From Crocinitomicaceae bacterium (GTDB taxonomy: Bacteria; Bacteroidota; Bacteroidia; Flavobacteriales_D; Crocinitomicaceae), in assembly GCA_020635955.1 (NCBI GenBank), contig JACJYW010000006.1, positions 1-40,000 of the forward strand: a stretch of 40,000 nt of DNA, written 5' to 3'. Shown here in pieces: positions 8,933 to 15,449 of this stretch. The position numbers were made by a program, and so were the translations under genes. How positions within the stretch are numbered: position 1 is the stretch's first letter; each line of letters opens with the position of its first letter. Under the pieces are notes generated by a model, which saw only the letters and a list, made by a program, of their open reading frames with translations, was not told the DNA's origin and searched no databases.

Positions 8933-9514
8933 TCCAACTCACAAACGCAATAAGTCAGTTTACCCTGAGCGTCACACTGAGCTTGTCGAAGTGCAGTCGA
9001 AGGGTTTGCGTTTTGGGAGTTGAACTTTGATCCAACTCACAAACGCAATAAGTCAGTTTACCCTGAGCGTCACACTGAGCTTGTCGAAGTGCAGTCGAAG
9101 GGTTTGCGTTTTGGGAGTTGAACTTTGATCCAACTCACAAACGCAATAAGTCAGTTTACCCTGAGCGTCACACTGAGCTTGTCGAAGTGCAGTCGAAGGG
9201 TTTGCGTTTTGGGAGTTGAACTTTGATCCAACTCACAAACGCAATAAGTCAGTTTACCCTGAGCGTCACACTGAGCTTGTCGAAGTGCAGTCGAAGGGTT
9301 TGCGTTTTGGGAGTTGAACTTTGATCCAACTCACAAACGCAATAAGTCAGTTTACCCTGAGCGTCACCCTGAGCTTGTCGAAGTGCAGTCGAAGGGTTTG
9401 CGTTTTGGGAGTTGAACTTTGATCCAACTCACAAACGCAATAAGTCAGTTTACCCTGAGCGTCACACCGAGCTTGTCGAAATGCGGTCGAAGGGTTTGCG
9501 TTTTGGGAGTTGAA
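8906..9514. repeat. 98-bp tandem repeat array, six full copies plus a 21-bp partial copy
   Basis: Copies begin at 8906, 9004, 9102, 9200, 9298 and 9396, with a partial copy at 9494-9514; the period is exactly 98 bp. Copies 1-4 are identical. Copy 5 has one substitution (CACCCTGAGC for CACACTGAGC) and copy 6 has three. The first part of each unit is an imperfect hairpin (GCGTTTTGGGAGTTG, 10-nt loop, CAACTCACAAACGC). The second part, CCCTGAGCGTCACACTGAGC then TTGTCGAAGTGCAGTCGAAGGG, carries doubled CTGAGC and GTCGAAG half-sites and resembles the REP-like CTGAGC/TCGAAGG intergenic repeats found in many genomes (from memory). The unit is GC-richer than its surroundings. Copy 1 starts inside the 3' end of the phosphatase gene. 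No coding function is seen in the array. Confidence 0.97.
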
Positions 9515-9518
9515 GTCT

Positions 9519-9550
9519 AAAAAAAAAGCCGCCTGATCAGATCAAACGAC
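9519..9550 (-). terminator. Terminator of the minus-strand small EF-hand-like gene
   Basis: On the minus strand GTCGTTTGATC and GATCAGGCGGC form an 11-bp stem with three G-T pairs, followed by nine T. It lies 32 bp after the stop of the 9583-9843 gene. The plus-strand side is followed by TTCTTT, so it may also stop read-through from the repeat array. Confidence 0.7.
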
Positions 9551-9582
9551 TTCTTTAAACATGAAAAAAATATACTTGCTAA

Positions 9583-9843
9583 TTATTTTGTAGCAGCCCA
9601 TTTACGGATTTCCGTCCTGAACCATTCATCAGCTGCCTCGGTCCAGTTATAATTTTTTCTTATATAAGAGATGGTGTTTTTCTCTATGTCAGTATAGGTG
9701 CCTCCATCTTTAACTGACGCAAATATTTGATTTGCATCATCAACAGATAATCTGCCATCACCTTTTCCTGAAGTTAATTTTTCAGCCAACATTAACAATT
9801 CCCCGTCATATTTAATCCCATCAATTGTTTTATAATATGCCAT
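9583..9843 (-). CDS. Small soluble protein with a degenerate EF-hand-like loop
   Basis: The 86-residue protein has no signal or membrane segment. It reads MAYYKTIDGIKYDGELL, then SGKGDGRLSVDDA, a 12-residue loop like an EF-hand (Gly at position 6, Leu at 8, Asp at 12) but with Ser in place of the first Asp. It continues to YIRKNYNWTEAADEWFRTEI. I recall similar small proteins in unrelated bacteria and algae but cannot name the family. Weak calcium binding is possible but not shown. It has its own terminator and sits alone between the repeat array and sucC. Confidence 0.75.
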   Translation of the reverse strand: MAYYKTIDGIKYDGELLMLAEKLTSGKGDGRLSVDDANQIFASVKDGGTYTDIEKNTISYIRKNYNWTEAADEWFRTEIRKWAATK

Positions 9844-9849
9844 TGAAAA

Positions 9850-10086
9850 ATGAATGTTTTAATTCAATTCGTAATCAGTGAATTAGCCGCGTCAAACTTG
9901 GTAATAATTGTTTTGATGCTAATATTCTTATCGTTCGATAATGAAATAAAATCGATAGTTGAACTGTATAGCAGGATAAATGAAACTGAGTTGATAGATC
10001 AAAATATAATGTTCAAAAAATCATTGAAAACAATTGAAATTATCTTTGGAAATATTATGATTAAGGCTAACTTTAGCACGCATTAA
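9850..10086 (+). CDS. Doubtful small hydrophobic open frame
   Basis: A 78-codon frame begins 6 bp from the start of the divergent small gene. Its N-terminal third is hydrophobic (LVIIVLMLIFLSF) and the rest is Lys/Ile/Asn-rich with no recognised motif. The probable sucC promoter lies inside its 3' end. The frame is longer than expected by chance at this base composition, but nothing else supports it. It may be a decayed gene or noise. Apart from this frame and the promoter, I see nothing else in the 254 bp between the two neighbouring genes. Confidence 0.25.
   Translation: MNVLIQFVISELAASNLVIIVLMLIFLSFDNEIKSIVELYSRINETELIDQNIMFKKSLKTIEIIFGNIMIKANFSTH
10046..10076 (+). promoter_or_regulatory. 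Probable sucC promoter
   Basis: TTG at 10046-10048, a 19-bp spacer and TAACTTTA at 10068-10075 fit the Bacteroidota pattern TTG-N(about 19-23)-TAnnTTTG with one mismatch. The -7 element lies 22 bp before the sucC ATG at 10098. Confidence 0.5.
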
Positions 10087-10097
10087 ATCTAAACCAA

Positions 10098-11309
10098 ATG
10101 AACTTACACGAATACCAAGGAAAATCAATTTTAGAAAGTTACGGCGTAACCGTGCAAAGAGGTGTTGTAGTGGATAATGTTTCACAAATCGCATCTAAAG
10201 CAAAGGAACTTCAAGATCTAACCGGAACTCAGGGAATTGTTGTTAAAGCACAAATCCATGCGGGTGGTAGAGGTAAAGGAATCGTTACTGAAACTGGATC
10301 AAATGGAGTTGTATTTTGTCCAAGCATTGAAAAATTGGAAGACAAAGTAAAAGGGATTCTTGGTGGACATTTGGTAACAAAACAAACAAGTGCAGAAGGG
10401 AAGAAAGTAAATAAGGTTTTACTTGCAGAAGATGTTTATTATCCAGGTGCTACAGAGCCATCTGAGATTTATATGTCCGTTCTATTAGATAGAGAAAGAG
10501 AAAGAAATATTATCGTTTATTCTACTGAAGGTGGAATGGATATTGAGGCGGTTGCAGAAGCCACTCCACATCTTATCCATAAAGAAGAAGTTGATCCACG
10601 TGTAGGACTTCAAGGTTTTCAAACACGTAAAATTGCTTTCAATTTAGGATTAAGCGGAAATGCTTTTAAAGAAATGACAAAATTCGTAGCTGCTTTGTAT
10701 AAAGCTTACGAAGGATGTGATGCTTCAATGTTCGAGATCAATCCTGTTTTGAAAACATCTGATGACCGAATCATTGCCGTAGATTCGAAAGTTACTTTGG
10801 ATAATAATGCACTATACAGACATAAAGATTATGCAGAAATGCGTGATAAAACAGAAGAAGATCCTACAGAAGTTGAAGCTGGTGAAGCTGGTTTGAATTA
10901 TGTAAATCTTGACGGTAACGTTGGTTGTATGGTAAATGGTGCAGGTTTAGCAATGGCAACTATGGATATCATTAAACTTTCAGGTGGTAATCCTGCGAAC
11001 TTCCTTGATGTTGGAGGAACTGCAGATGCTGAACGTGTAGAAAAAGCATTCAGAATCATTTTGAAAGATCCTAATGTTGAGGCTATCCTTGTTAACATAT
11101 TCGGAGGTATTGTAAGATGTGACCGTGTTGCTCAGGGTGTAGTGGATGCATATAAGAATATGGGTGAGATTCCGGTTCCTATCATTGTTAGACTACAAGG
11201 AACAAATGCTAAAGAAGCGAAAGAATTAATTGATGCGTCAGGCTTGAATGTTCATTCTGCGGTATTATTACAAGAGGCTGCAGACCTTGTTTCAAAGGTT
11301 TTGAGCTAG
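10098..11309 (+). CDS. sucC: Succinyl-CoA synthetase (ADP-forming) beta subunit
   Basis: SucC is the ATP-grasp subunit of the citric-acid-cycle enzyme that makes ATP from succinyl-CoA with SucD. The 403-residue protein begins MNLHEYQGKSILESYGV, the conserved SucC start. Other signatures are VKAQIHAGGRGKG (nucleotide binding), EINPVL, the DSKVTLDNNALYRH region with metal ligands, and the C-terminal NGAGLAMATMD, ANFLDVGGTA and NIFGGIVRCD, which form the interface with SucD. Length is normal. sucD is not next to it here; a terminator follows, so the gene is transcribed alone. Confidence 0.97.
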   Translation: MNLHEYQGKSILESYGVTVQRGVVVDNVSQIASKAKELQDLTGTQGIVVKAQIHAGGRGKGIVTETGSNGVVFCPSIEKLEDKVKGILGGHLVTKQTSAEGKKVNKVLLAEDVYYPGATEPSEIYMSVLLDRERERNIIVYSTEGGMDIEAVAEATPHLIHKEEVDPRVGLQGFQTRKIAFNLGLSGNAFKEMTKFVAALYKAYEGCDASMFEINPVLKTSDDRIIAVDSKVTLDNNALYRHKDYAEMRDKTEEDPTEVEAGEAGLNYVNLDGNVGCMVNGAGLAMATMDIIKLSGGNPANFLDVGGTADAERVEKAFRIILKDPNVEAILVNIFGGIVRCDRVAQGVVDAYKNMGEIPVPIIVRLQGTNAKEAKELIDASGLNVHSAVLLQEAADLVSKVLS

Positions 11310-11334
11310 TTGACGATAAATTCATAATTTTGTA

Positions 11335-11374
11335 AACACTCGAACATTCTTAGGCGTGTTCGAGTGTTTTGTTT
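11335..11374 (+). terminator. Rho-independent terminator of sucC
   Basis: A perfect 12-bp stem, AACACTCGAACA with TGTTCGAGTGTT, encloses a 10-nt loop and runs into TTGTTT. It ends just before the ATG of map at 11381, so map must be transcribed from a promoter close to or within this hairpin region, or by read-through. Confidence 0.85.
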
Positions 11375-11380
11375 AAGAAC

Positions 11381-12157
11381 ATGATCAAATTAAAAACAGC
11401 AGAGGAAATTGAATTGATGCGACAAGCAGCTCTTGTTGTGTCAAAGACACTTGGTGAAATTGCCAAAGTGATCAAACCTGGAGTAACTGGGTTAGAATTG
11501 GATAAAATAGCAGAAGAATGTATTAGAGATCATGGTGCAATTCCCGCTTTTCTGGGGCAATATGATTTCCCAAATACCCTTTGTATTTCTCCTAATGAAC
11601 AAGTAGTTCATGGGATACCTACCAATGTTCCATTCAAAGATGGAGATATTGTATCCGTTGATTGCGGTTCTATATTGAATGGATATTTTGGCGACCACGC
11701 TTATACCTTTCCAATAGGGGAGGTTAAACCTGAGGTTATGCAATTGTTGCGAGTGACAAAAGAAAGTCTTTATAAAGGCATTGAAGCAACGAACACAAGC
11801 AATAGAATATCAGACATTGGTTTCGCCGTTCAACAACATGCAGAAGCACACGGATATGGTGTGGTCAGGGAATTGGTTGGTCATGGATTAGGAACTCAAT
11901 TACACGAAGAACCTCAAGTACCTAATTATGGTAAAAGGGGTAGAGGTAAACGTATCAAAAATGGCTTGACGATCGCTATCGAGCCAATGATCAATATGGG
12001 AACAGAGAAGATCAAACAACATGCTGACGGGTGGACAATTACAACCGGTGATGGTTTGCCTTCTGCACATTTTGAACATGACGTGGCAGTTATAAACGGT
12101 AAAGCGGAGATCCTTTCAACATTCAGCTATATTGAAGAAGTTCTTGGCGTTCTGTAA
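11381..12157 (+). CDS. map: Methionine aminopeptidase, type I
   Basis: MAP removes the initiator Met from nascent proteins using two divalent metal ions. I choose ATG 11381 rather than the TTG at 11369, because the latter lies in the preceding terminator; this gives 258 residues, as usual for type I. All five metal ligands are present: D94 (VDCGS), D105 (FGDHAY), H168 (VGHGLG), E201 (IEPMIN) and E232 (HFEHDVAV), with catalytic H77 (VVHGIP). There is no N-terminal zinc-finger extension. Whether this is the only copy in the genome cannot be judged here. It is coupled to the next gene through TAATG. Confidence 0.96.
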   Translation: MIKLKTAEEIELMRQAALVVSKTLGEIAKVIKPGVTGLELDKIAEECIRDHGAIPAFLGQYDFPNTLCISPNEQVVHGIPTNVPFKDGDIVSVDCGSILNGYFGDHAYTFPIGEVKPEVMQLLRVTKESLYKGIEATNTSNRISDIGFAVQQHAEAHGYGVVRELVGHGLGTQLHEEPQVPNYGKRGRGKRIKNGLTIAIEPMINMGTEKIKQHADGWTITTGDGLPSAHFEHDVAVINGKAEILSTFSYIEEVLGVL

Positions 12158-12750
12158 TGGACAAGGAGCTTAAAATAGTTGTTTCTGTTTTTCTGGTCTT
12201 TGTAATTTATGGGCTCACCTCTTTTTTTCAGTCAGGGATTTTTGCAACACCCATATTTCTGAATCAACTGGTTTTACTATTAGTTGCAATTACATTTTAC
12301 CTGCTAAATTGTAAACAAACTCAAGGCTTAATATTACTAGCCTATGTTGGAGTACAGGTCTACAGTTGTTTAATTGATGGGTTCACTGTTAGTTATTTAG
12401 CTCAAAAGTTCGAATCAAACGGAATTATTGAATTATCCAATAATACTCTCTTTAATATTGGCTTTATTTTGGTGTTTACAGTGTTTTGGATATTCGCTAT
12501 CTATAAAACCTGGACGATCAATAAGAGATTGATCTTTACATTGCTTCAGCTTTCTTTTTTATTACTGGGATTGTGCTTTTTCTTCTTCTTTGATCTACAT
12601 CTTATTGGTAATCTGTTATTTATGTTTTTTGCCATACTATGGATTTGGAGCCACAATAAAAATCAAGAGAAAGAACATCATGTACTTAACGTCTTGTCCT
12701 ATCAGTTGTTATTGACCGTGTTGCTTGAAGGAATGGAATATTTTCTATAG
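12157..12750 (+). CDS. Polytopic membrane protein of unknown function
   Basis: The ATG overlaps the map stop by one base (TAATG), indicating coupled translation. The 197-residue protein has about six hydrophobic helices, for example VVSVFLVFVIYGLTSFF, LVLLLVAITFYLLNC, IGFILVFTVFWIFAIY and LLQLSFLLLGLCFFFFF, with short Lys-rich connections. No catalytic or transport motif was recognised. It is probably an inner-membrane protein; coupling to map does not imply a shared function. Confidence 0.8.
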   Translation: MDKELKIVVSVFLVFVIYGLTSFFQSGIFATPIFLNQLVLLLVAITFYLLNCKQTQGLILLAYVGVQVYSCLIDGFTVSYLAQKFESNGIIELSNNTLFNIGFILVFTVFWIFAIYKTWTINKRLIFTLLQLSFLLLGLCFFFFFDLHLIGNLLFMFFAILWIWSHNKNQEKEHHVLNVLSYQLLLTVLLEGMEYFL

Positions 12751-12794
12751 TTTTCTTTAGCATTCTAAAAGATTTAGTTAAATTAGTGAGACTA

Positions 12795-12848
12795 CTAAAA
12801 CCGATTTAGATTCATAGAATGACGATAAAATCATTTTAGAATTAGAAA
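12795..12848 (+). promoter_or_regulatory. Pair of LacI-type operator candidates upstream of the LacI-family gene
   Basis: CTAAAACCGATTTAG (12795-12809) is an imperfect palindrome with 5-bp arms and a CG-containing centre, as LacI-family operators often have. TAAAATCATTTTA (12836-12848) is a perfect 6+6 palindrome around one base. Their centres are 40 bp apart, close to four helical turns. They lie 18-71 bp before the regulator start, so autoregulation through looping or side-by-side binding is plausible, but this rests on pattern only. Confidence 0.4.
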
Positions 12849-12865
12849 GGATCAATACTCACCGA

Positions 12866-13852
12866 ATGAAGAAAGCTTCGCTTAAAGACATTGCAGAAAG
12901 CCTTGGAGTTTCAAAAGCGCTTGTTTCACTTGTTTTAAATGGAAAAGGTGACGAAAGGGGGATCAATAAACAAACCCAGGAAAAAGTTCGTCAGAAAGCC
13001 CGAGAGTTAAATTATATCCCTAATCAATATGCCAGGGGATTGAGAATCGGAAGAACTAATACAATTGGTGTGATCGTTCCCGATATTTCAAACGTGTTCT
13101 ATGGAACTTTATGTAAAGCCATTGAGCAGGAGGCATATGACAAAGGCTACAATTTGATCATTTCAAATACTTACGAAGATGTTCAAAAAGAAAAGAAGCT
13201 CATTTCTGATCTAATAAATAGGAATATTGACGGTTTGATCCTTGCCTCTTCGTTTGATAGCAAGAATGAGATCCAGGGATTAACTGATACGAATTTTCCA
13301 TTGGTGCTGGTAGATAGGGTTTTTGATGATTTTGATGTTGACTCTGTTTCGGTTTCTAATATTGATGGTGCAAAGAAAGCAATAGAATTTCTTTATAGTA
13401 AAGGGGTGAAGAGACCCGTGTGTTTCTCTATGTCTCCAGTTTATGTGTCTTCAATTTCTGAAAGGATAAAAGGATATATGGATGCCCTGAAAGATCCGAA
13501 TAAGGCTAAATTGGTTCAAATTCCTCATGACGACATTGAAGGCGGGGTAGCAAATGCATTAGATGAACTTCAAAATGAAGATTATGATGGCGTTTTCTGC
13601 GTTAATAATAACATAGCTAAGGCCCTGATAAGAGAATTGTCAATGCGTGGAGAATCTTTAGATCAGGTTAGGGTGATCAGCTTTGATGATATTGAAGTTT
13701 TCGATATTGTAAATCCTAAAATTTCTGCAATTGCCCAACCTATTCATGAGATCGGAAAAACGGCTGTGAATCTATTAATAGATAGATTCAATAATGAAGA
13801 AGGACATAAGCCTCAGCAGGTCGTTTTAGATACAGTATTGGTCGAGAGATAA
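12866..13852 (+). CDS. LacI family transcriptional regulator
   Basis: The 328-residue protein has the LacI layout. The N-terminal helix-turn-helix is SLKDIAESLGVSKALVSLVLNG (about 4-26) with the hinge helix region NQYARGLRIGRTNTIGVIVPD. A periplasmic-binding-protein-like effector domain follows (SNVFYGTLCKAIEQEAYDKGY, NIDGLILASS, FPLVLVDR, DDIEVFDIVNPKISAIAQP, IGKTAVNLLIDR). The effector is probably a sugar or sugar phosphate, as in most relatives. No sugar uptake or catabolic gene is adjacent, so its target lies elsewhere or it is a global regulator. Two palindromes upstream may be its own operators. Confidence 0.93.
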   Translation: MKKASLKDIAESLGVSKALVSLVLNGKGDERGINKQTQEKVRQKARELNYIPNQYARGLRIGRTNTIGVIVPDISNVFYGTLCKAIEQEAYDKGYNLIISNTYEDVQKEKKLISDLINRNIDGLILASSFDSKNEIQGLTDTNFPLVLVDRVFDDFDVDSVSVSNIDGAKKAIEFLYSKGVKRPVCFSMSPVYVSSISERIKGYMDALKDPNKAKLVQIPHDDIEGGVANALDELQNEDYDGVFCVNNNIAKALIRELSMRGESLDQVRVISFDDIEVFDIVNPKISAIAQPIHEIGKTAVNLLIDRFNNEEGHKPQQVVLDTVLVER

Positions 13853-13874
13853 GAGACTTAGAATTATATAAATC

Positions 13875-13906
13875 AAAAAAGGCTTCCAATTCGGAAGCTT
13901 TTTTTT
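13875..13906 (+). terminator. Rho-independent terminator of the LacI-family gene
   Basis: GGCTTCC, AATTC loop, GGAAGC then eight T, preceded by six A that can extend the stem. It lies 22 bp after the gene's stop. The T-run continues directly into the 3' end of the tRNA relic. Confidence 0.85.
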
Positions 13907-13907
13907 G

Positions 13908-14008
13908 TGATTGCGCTAGGATTATCTTCCGTTGGTCGTGTATTCGTCATTCCATTCCTCGGCTCGAACCTAGGACCGTCCCGATTAATCGGGATGCTCT
14001 ATCCAGCT
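13908..14008 (-). pseudogene. Broken tRNA-Arg copy (tRNA relic)
   Basis: Read on the minus strand it matches the intact tRNA-Arg at 14071-14144 in the D-loop side (AGCTGGATAGAGCA), the segment CGGTCCTAGGTTCGA and the 3' end ATCCTAGCGCAATCA. The T-loop is split between TTCGA and ATCCTAG by about 41 foreign bases (13923-13963). The anticodon arm is replaced by a perfect 16-bp palindrome, TCCCGATTAATCGGGA, leaving a six-base loop at most. The 5' acceptor strand is missing. The 3' flank TTTTTTGTGATTGCG is shared with the intact gene, so this is a duplication of the tRNA and its trailer or the scar of an integration event. It cannot fold as a tRNA and lies beyond a terminator. Confidence 0.8.
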
Positions 14009-14020
14009 ATGCTTTTGGTA

Positions 14021-14061
14021 AAATAAAAAGGGTCTCAAAGTTAAAAACTCTGAAACCCTTT
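14021..14061 (-). terminator. Terminator of the tRNA cluster
   Basis: On the minus strand AAAGGGTTTCAGAGT and ACTTTGAGACCCTTT form an imperfect long hairpin, then TTTATTT. It lies 9 bp past the 3' end of tRNA-Arg and before the tRNA relic. Confidence 0.75.
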
Positions 14062-14070
14062 CTTTTTTTG

Positions 14071-14144
<74 letters not shown>

Positions 14145-14186
14145 AACCTTATTTTAAATAACAAAGGAGACACGAAGATCTCCTTG

Positions 14187-14261
14187 TCGGGGTGGCAGGA
14201 TTCGAACCTGCGACCTCCTCGTCCCAAACGAGGCGCGATAACCGGGCTACGCTACACCCCG
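14187..14261 (-). tRNA. tRNA-Pro (anticodon TGG)
   Basis: The 75-nt gene has the acceptor stem CGGGGTG/CACCCCG, anticodon stem CTCGT/ACGAG with loop TTGGG giving anticodon TGG, T-arm GCAGGTTCGAATCCTGC and discriminator A. CCA is not encoded. It is the middle gene of the cluster, 42 bp from tRNA-Arg. Confidence 0.95.
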
Positions 14262-14322
14262 AGCCCTAAAAGCGGTTGCAAAGATATACATATTTTAATA
14301 TTCTGCAACAACTTTTTTTTTG

Positions 14323-14409
14323 CGGTGAGACAGGGATTCGAACCCTGGGTACCATTACTGGTACGCTTGTTTAGCAAACAAGTCCTTTCGGCCTCTCAGG
14401 CACCTCACC
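14323..14409 (-). tRNA. tRNA-Ser (anticodon GCT)
   Basis: The 87-nt class II tRNA has acceptor GGTGAGG/TCTCACC, anticodon stem CTTGT/ACAAG with loop TTGCTAA, a long variable arm (GTACCAGTAATGGTAC) and T-arm CAGGGTTCGAATCCCTG, with discriminator G as expected for tRNA-Ser. CCA is not encoded. It is the first gene of the cluster. Confidence 0.95.
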
Positions 14410-14429
14410 AAGTTCCAATGAACGGGGTG

Positions 14430-14437
14430 CAAATATA
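14430..14437 (-). promoter_or_regulatory. -7 promoter element of the tRNA cluster
   Basis: On the minus strand TATATTTG, an exact TAnnTTTG match, lies 20 bp before the first base of tRNA-Ser. A GC-rich GCACCCCG follows it. No TTG at ideal -33 spacing was found. Confidence 0.55.
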
Positions 14438-14596
14438 AAAAATTCATATTATTAAATCCGAACGCAAACTTAAAAAAGAACTTATCTTTATTATTTACTT
14501 CATAATCTGAGAATTATCAAGAGAAATAATATTATATCAGCTGATGATCTGGCCAAAAAAGGCGAAGAAAAGAGACGCCAAAAACAAGAAAAAAAG

Positions 14597-15313
14597 TTGC
14601 GTCTACAAGCAGAGATAGAACGCAAACATGCTGACATTCAGAAAACATCTGATCAAAAAAGAGTTTTTTTGCATATTTCAAGCTGGTATGATTGGAGGAT
14701 CTTTTTTGCAGTGATATTCGTAATGTCAACTATTTCACTTTTTCCATTTCTAATCATTAAAGGAAGTATTCCAGTTGGATCATATGATCCAACTGGTATG
14801 GTTATTTTCTTCTCCCTTATTTCTTCACTATCTATCATTTTGTTTTTTGTTTCGGTTAAAATGGTTGAAAAGAAGGTTCTTGAAGAGAAGAATTGGAAAG
14901 ATCAACTTTCTTTTCATTTGAACGGATATCCTGATTTTTTCATTTATCGCTCGTATTCAAGTTTTGAGGTGAGCATTCACTTCAAAGACCATGCTCCTGA
15001 ACAAAATTATTTGATGAATATTTTAGGGACATTGCCTTTAGAGATGGGGGAGGATGAATACCAAAAAGAGGATGAAATTGTTGACGATAACAATGCTAAA
15101 GTGTTTAAGTTTCAGGTTCAGAATCCCAGAGGGAGTAAGTTCAATCGTCACCGCAGATGGGCGAGACGGTGGTTACATAAAGCCTGTGATATTCAATTTC
15201 CGGCAATTCATAAAGAATATCCAATAAACCTAATTCAAATAGGGGATGGAGCTTCGCATTTTGATTTCGATTGGTCTATCCCTCGAAAAAGAATGTGGTG
15301 GTTCAATCTATAA
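14597..15313 (+). CDS. Two-helix membrane protein of unknown function
   Basis: The 238 residues counted here start at TTG 14597, but the frame stays open to 14474. The upstream residues (RNNIISADDLAKKGEEKRR, then QKQEKK) look like real protein continuing the Lys-rich N-terminus, so the true start may be a non-ATG codon such as CTG 14507. Two membrane helices (IFFAVIFVMSTISLFPFLII and VIFFSLISSLSIILFFVSV) are joined by a short loop encoded by a perfect 26-bp palindrome. The C-terminal 130 residues are soluble and polar, ending in KRMWWFNL. No family was recognised. It is divergent from the tRNA cluster. Confidence 0.75.
   Translation: MRLQAEIERKHADIQKTSDQKRVFLHISSWYDWRIFFAVIFVMSTISLFPFLIIKGSIPVGSYDPTGMVIFFSLISSLSIILFFVSVKMVEKKVLEEKNWKDQLSFHLNGYPDFFIYRSYSSFEVSIHFKDHAPEQNYLMNILGTLPLEMGEDEYQKEDEIVDDNNAKVFKFQVQNPRGSKFNRHRRWARRWLHKACDIQFPAIHKEYPINLIQIGDGASHFDFDWSIPRKRMWWFNL
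14771..14796. repeat. Perfect 26-bp palindrome inside a coding region
   Basis: The two 13-base halves CCAGTTGGATCAT and ATGATCCAACTGG are exact reverse complements with no spacer. It encodes the loop PVGSYDPTG between the two membrane helices, and the opposite strand encodes the same peptide. Only 26 bp are palindromic; the flanking bases do not pair. Confidence 0.98.
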
Positions 15314-15449
15314 TCCAATCTTGAAATTATGGCATAGAAGTTGCTTTTTGCCCGTATTAATTGAATAACAAAATATTACAATCGTAACTCAGTAATTACA
15401 TTTACGTATATTTACCAAGCTTTAACTGAACCGTACTAAAACGAATAAA

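Noticed and set aside
8906..9514. CRISPR array
   Set aside because: The repeats are contiguous 98-bp units without unique spacers, and no cas genes are nearby.
11369..11380. Upstream TTG start for map
   Set aside because: It falls in the T-rich tail of the sucC terminator; ATG 11381 gives the usual type I length.
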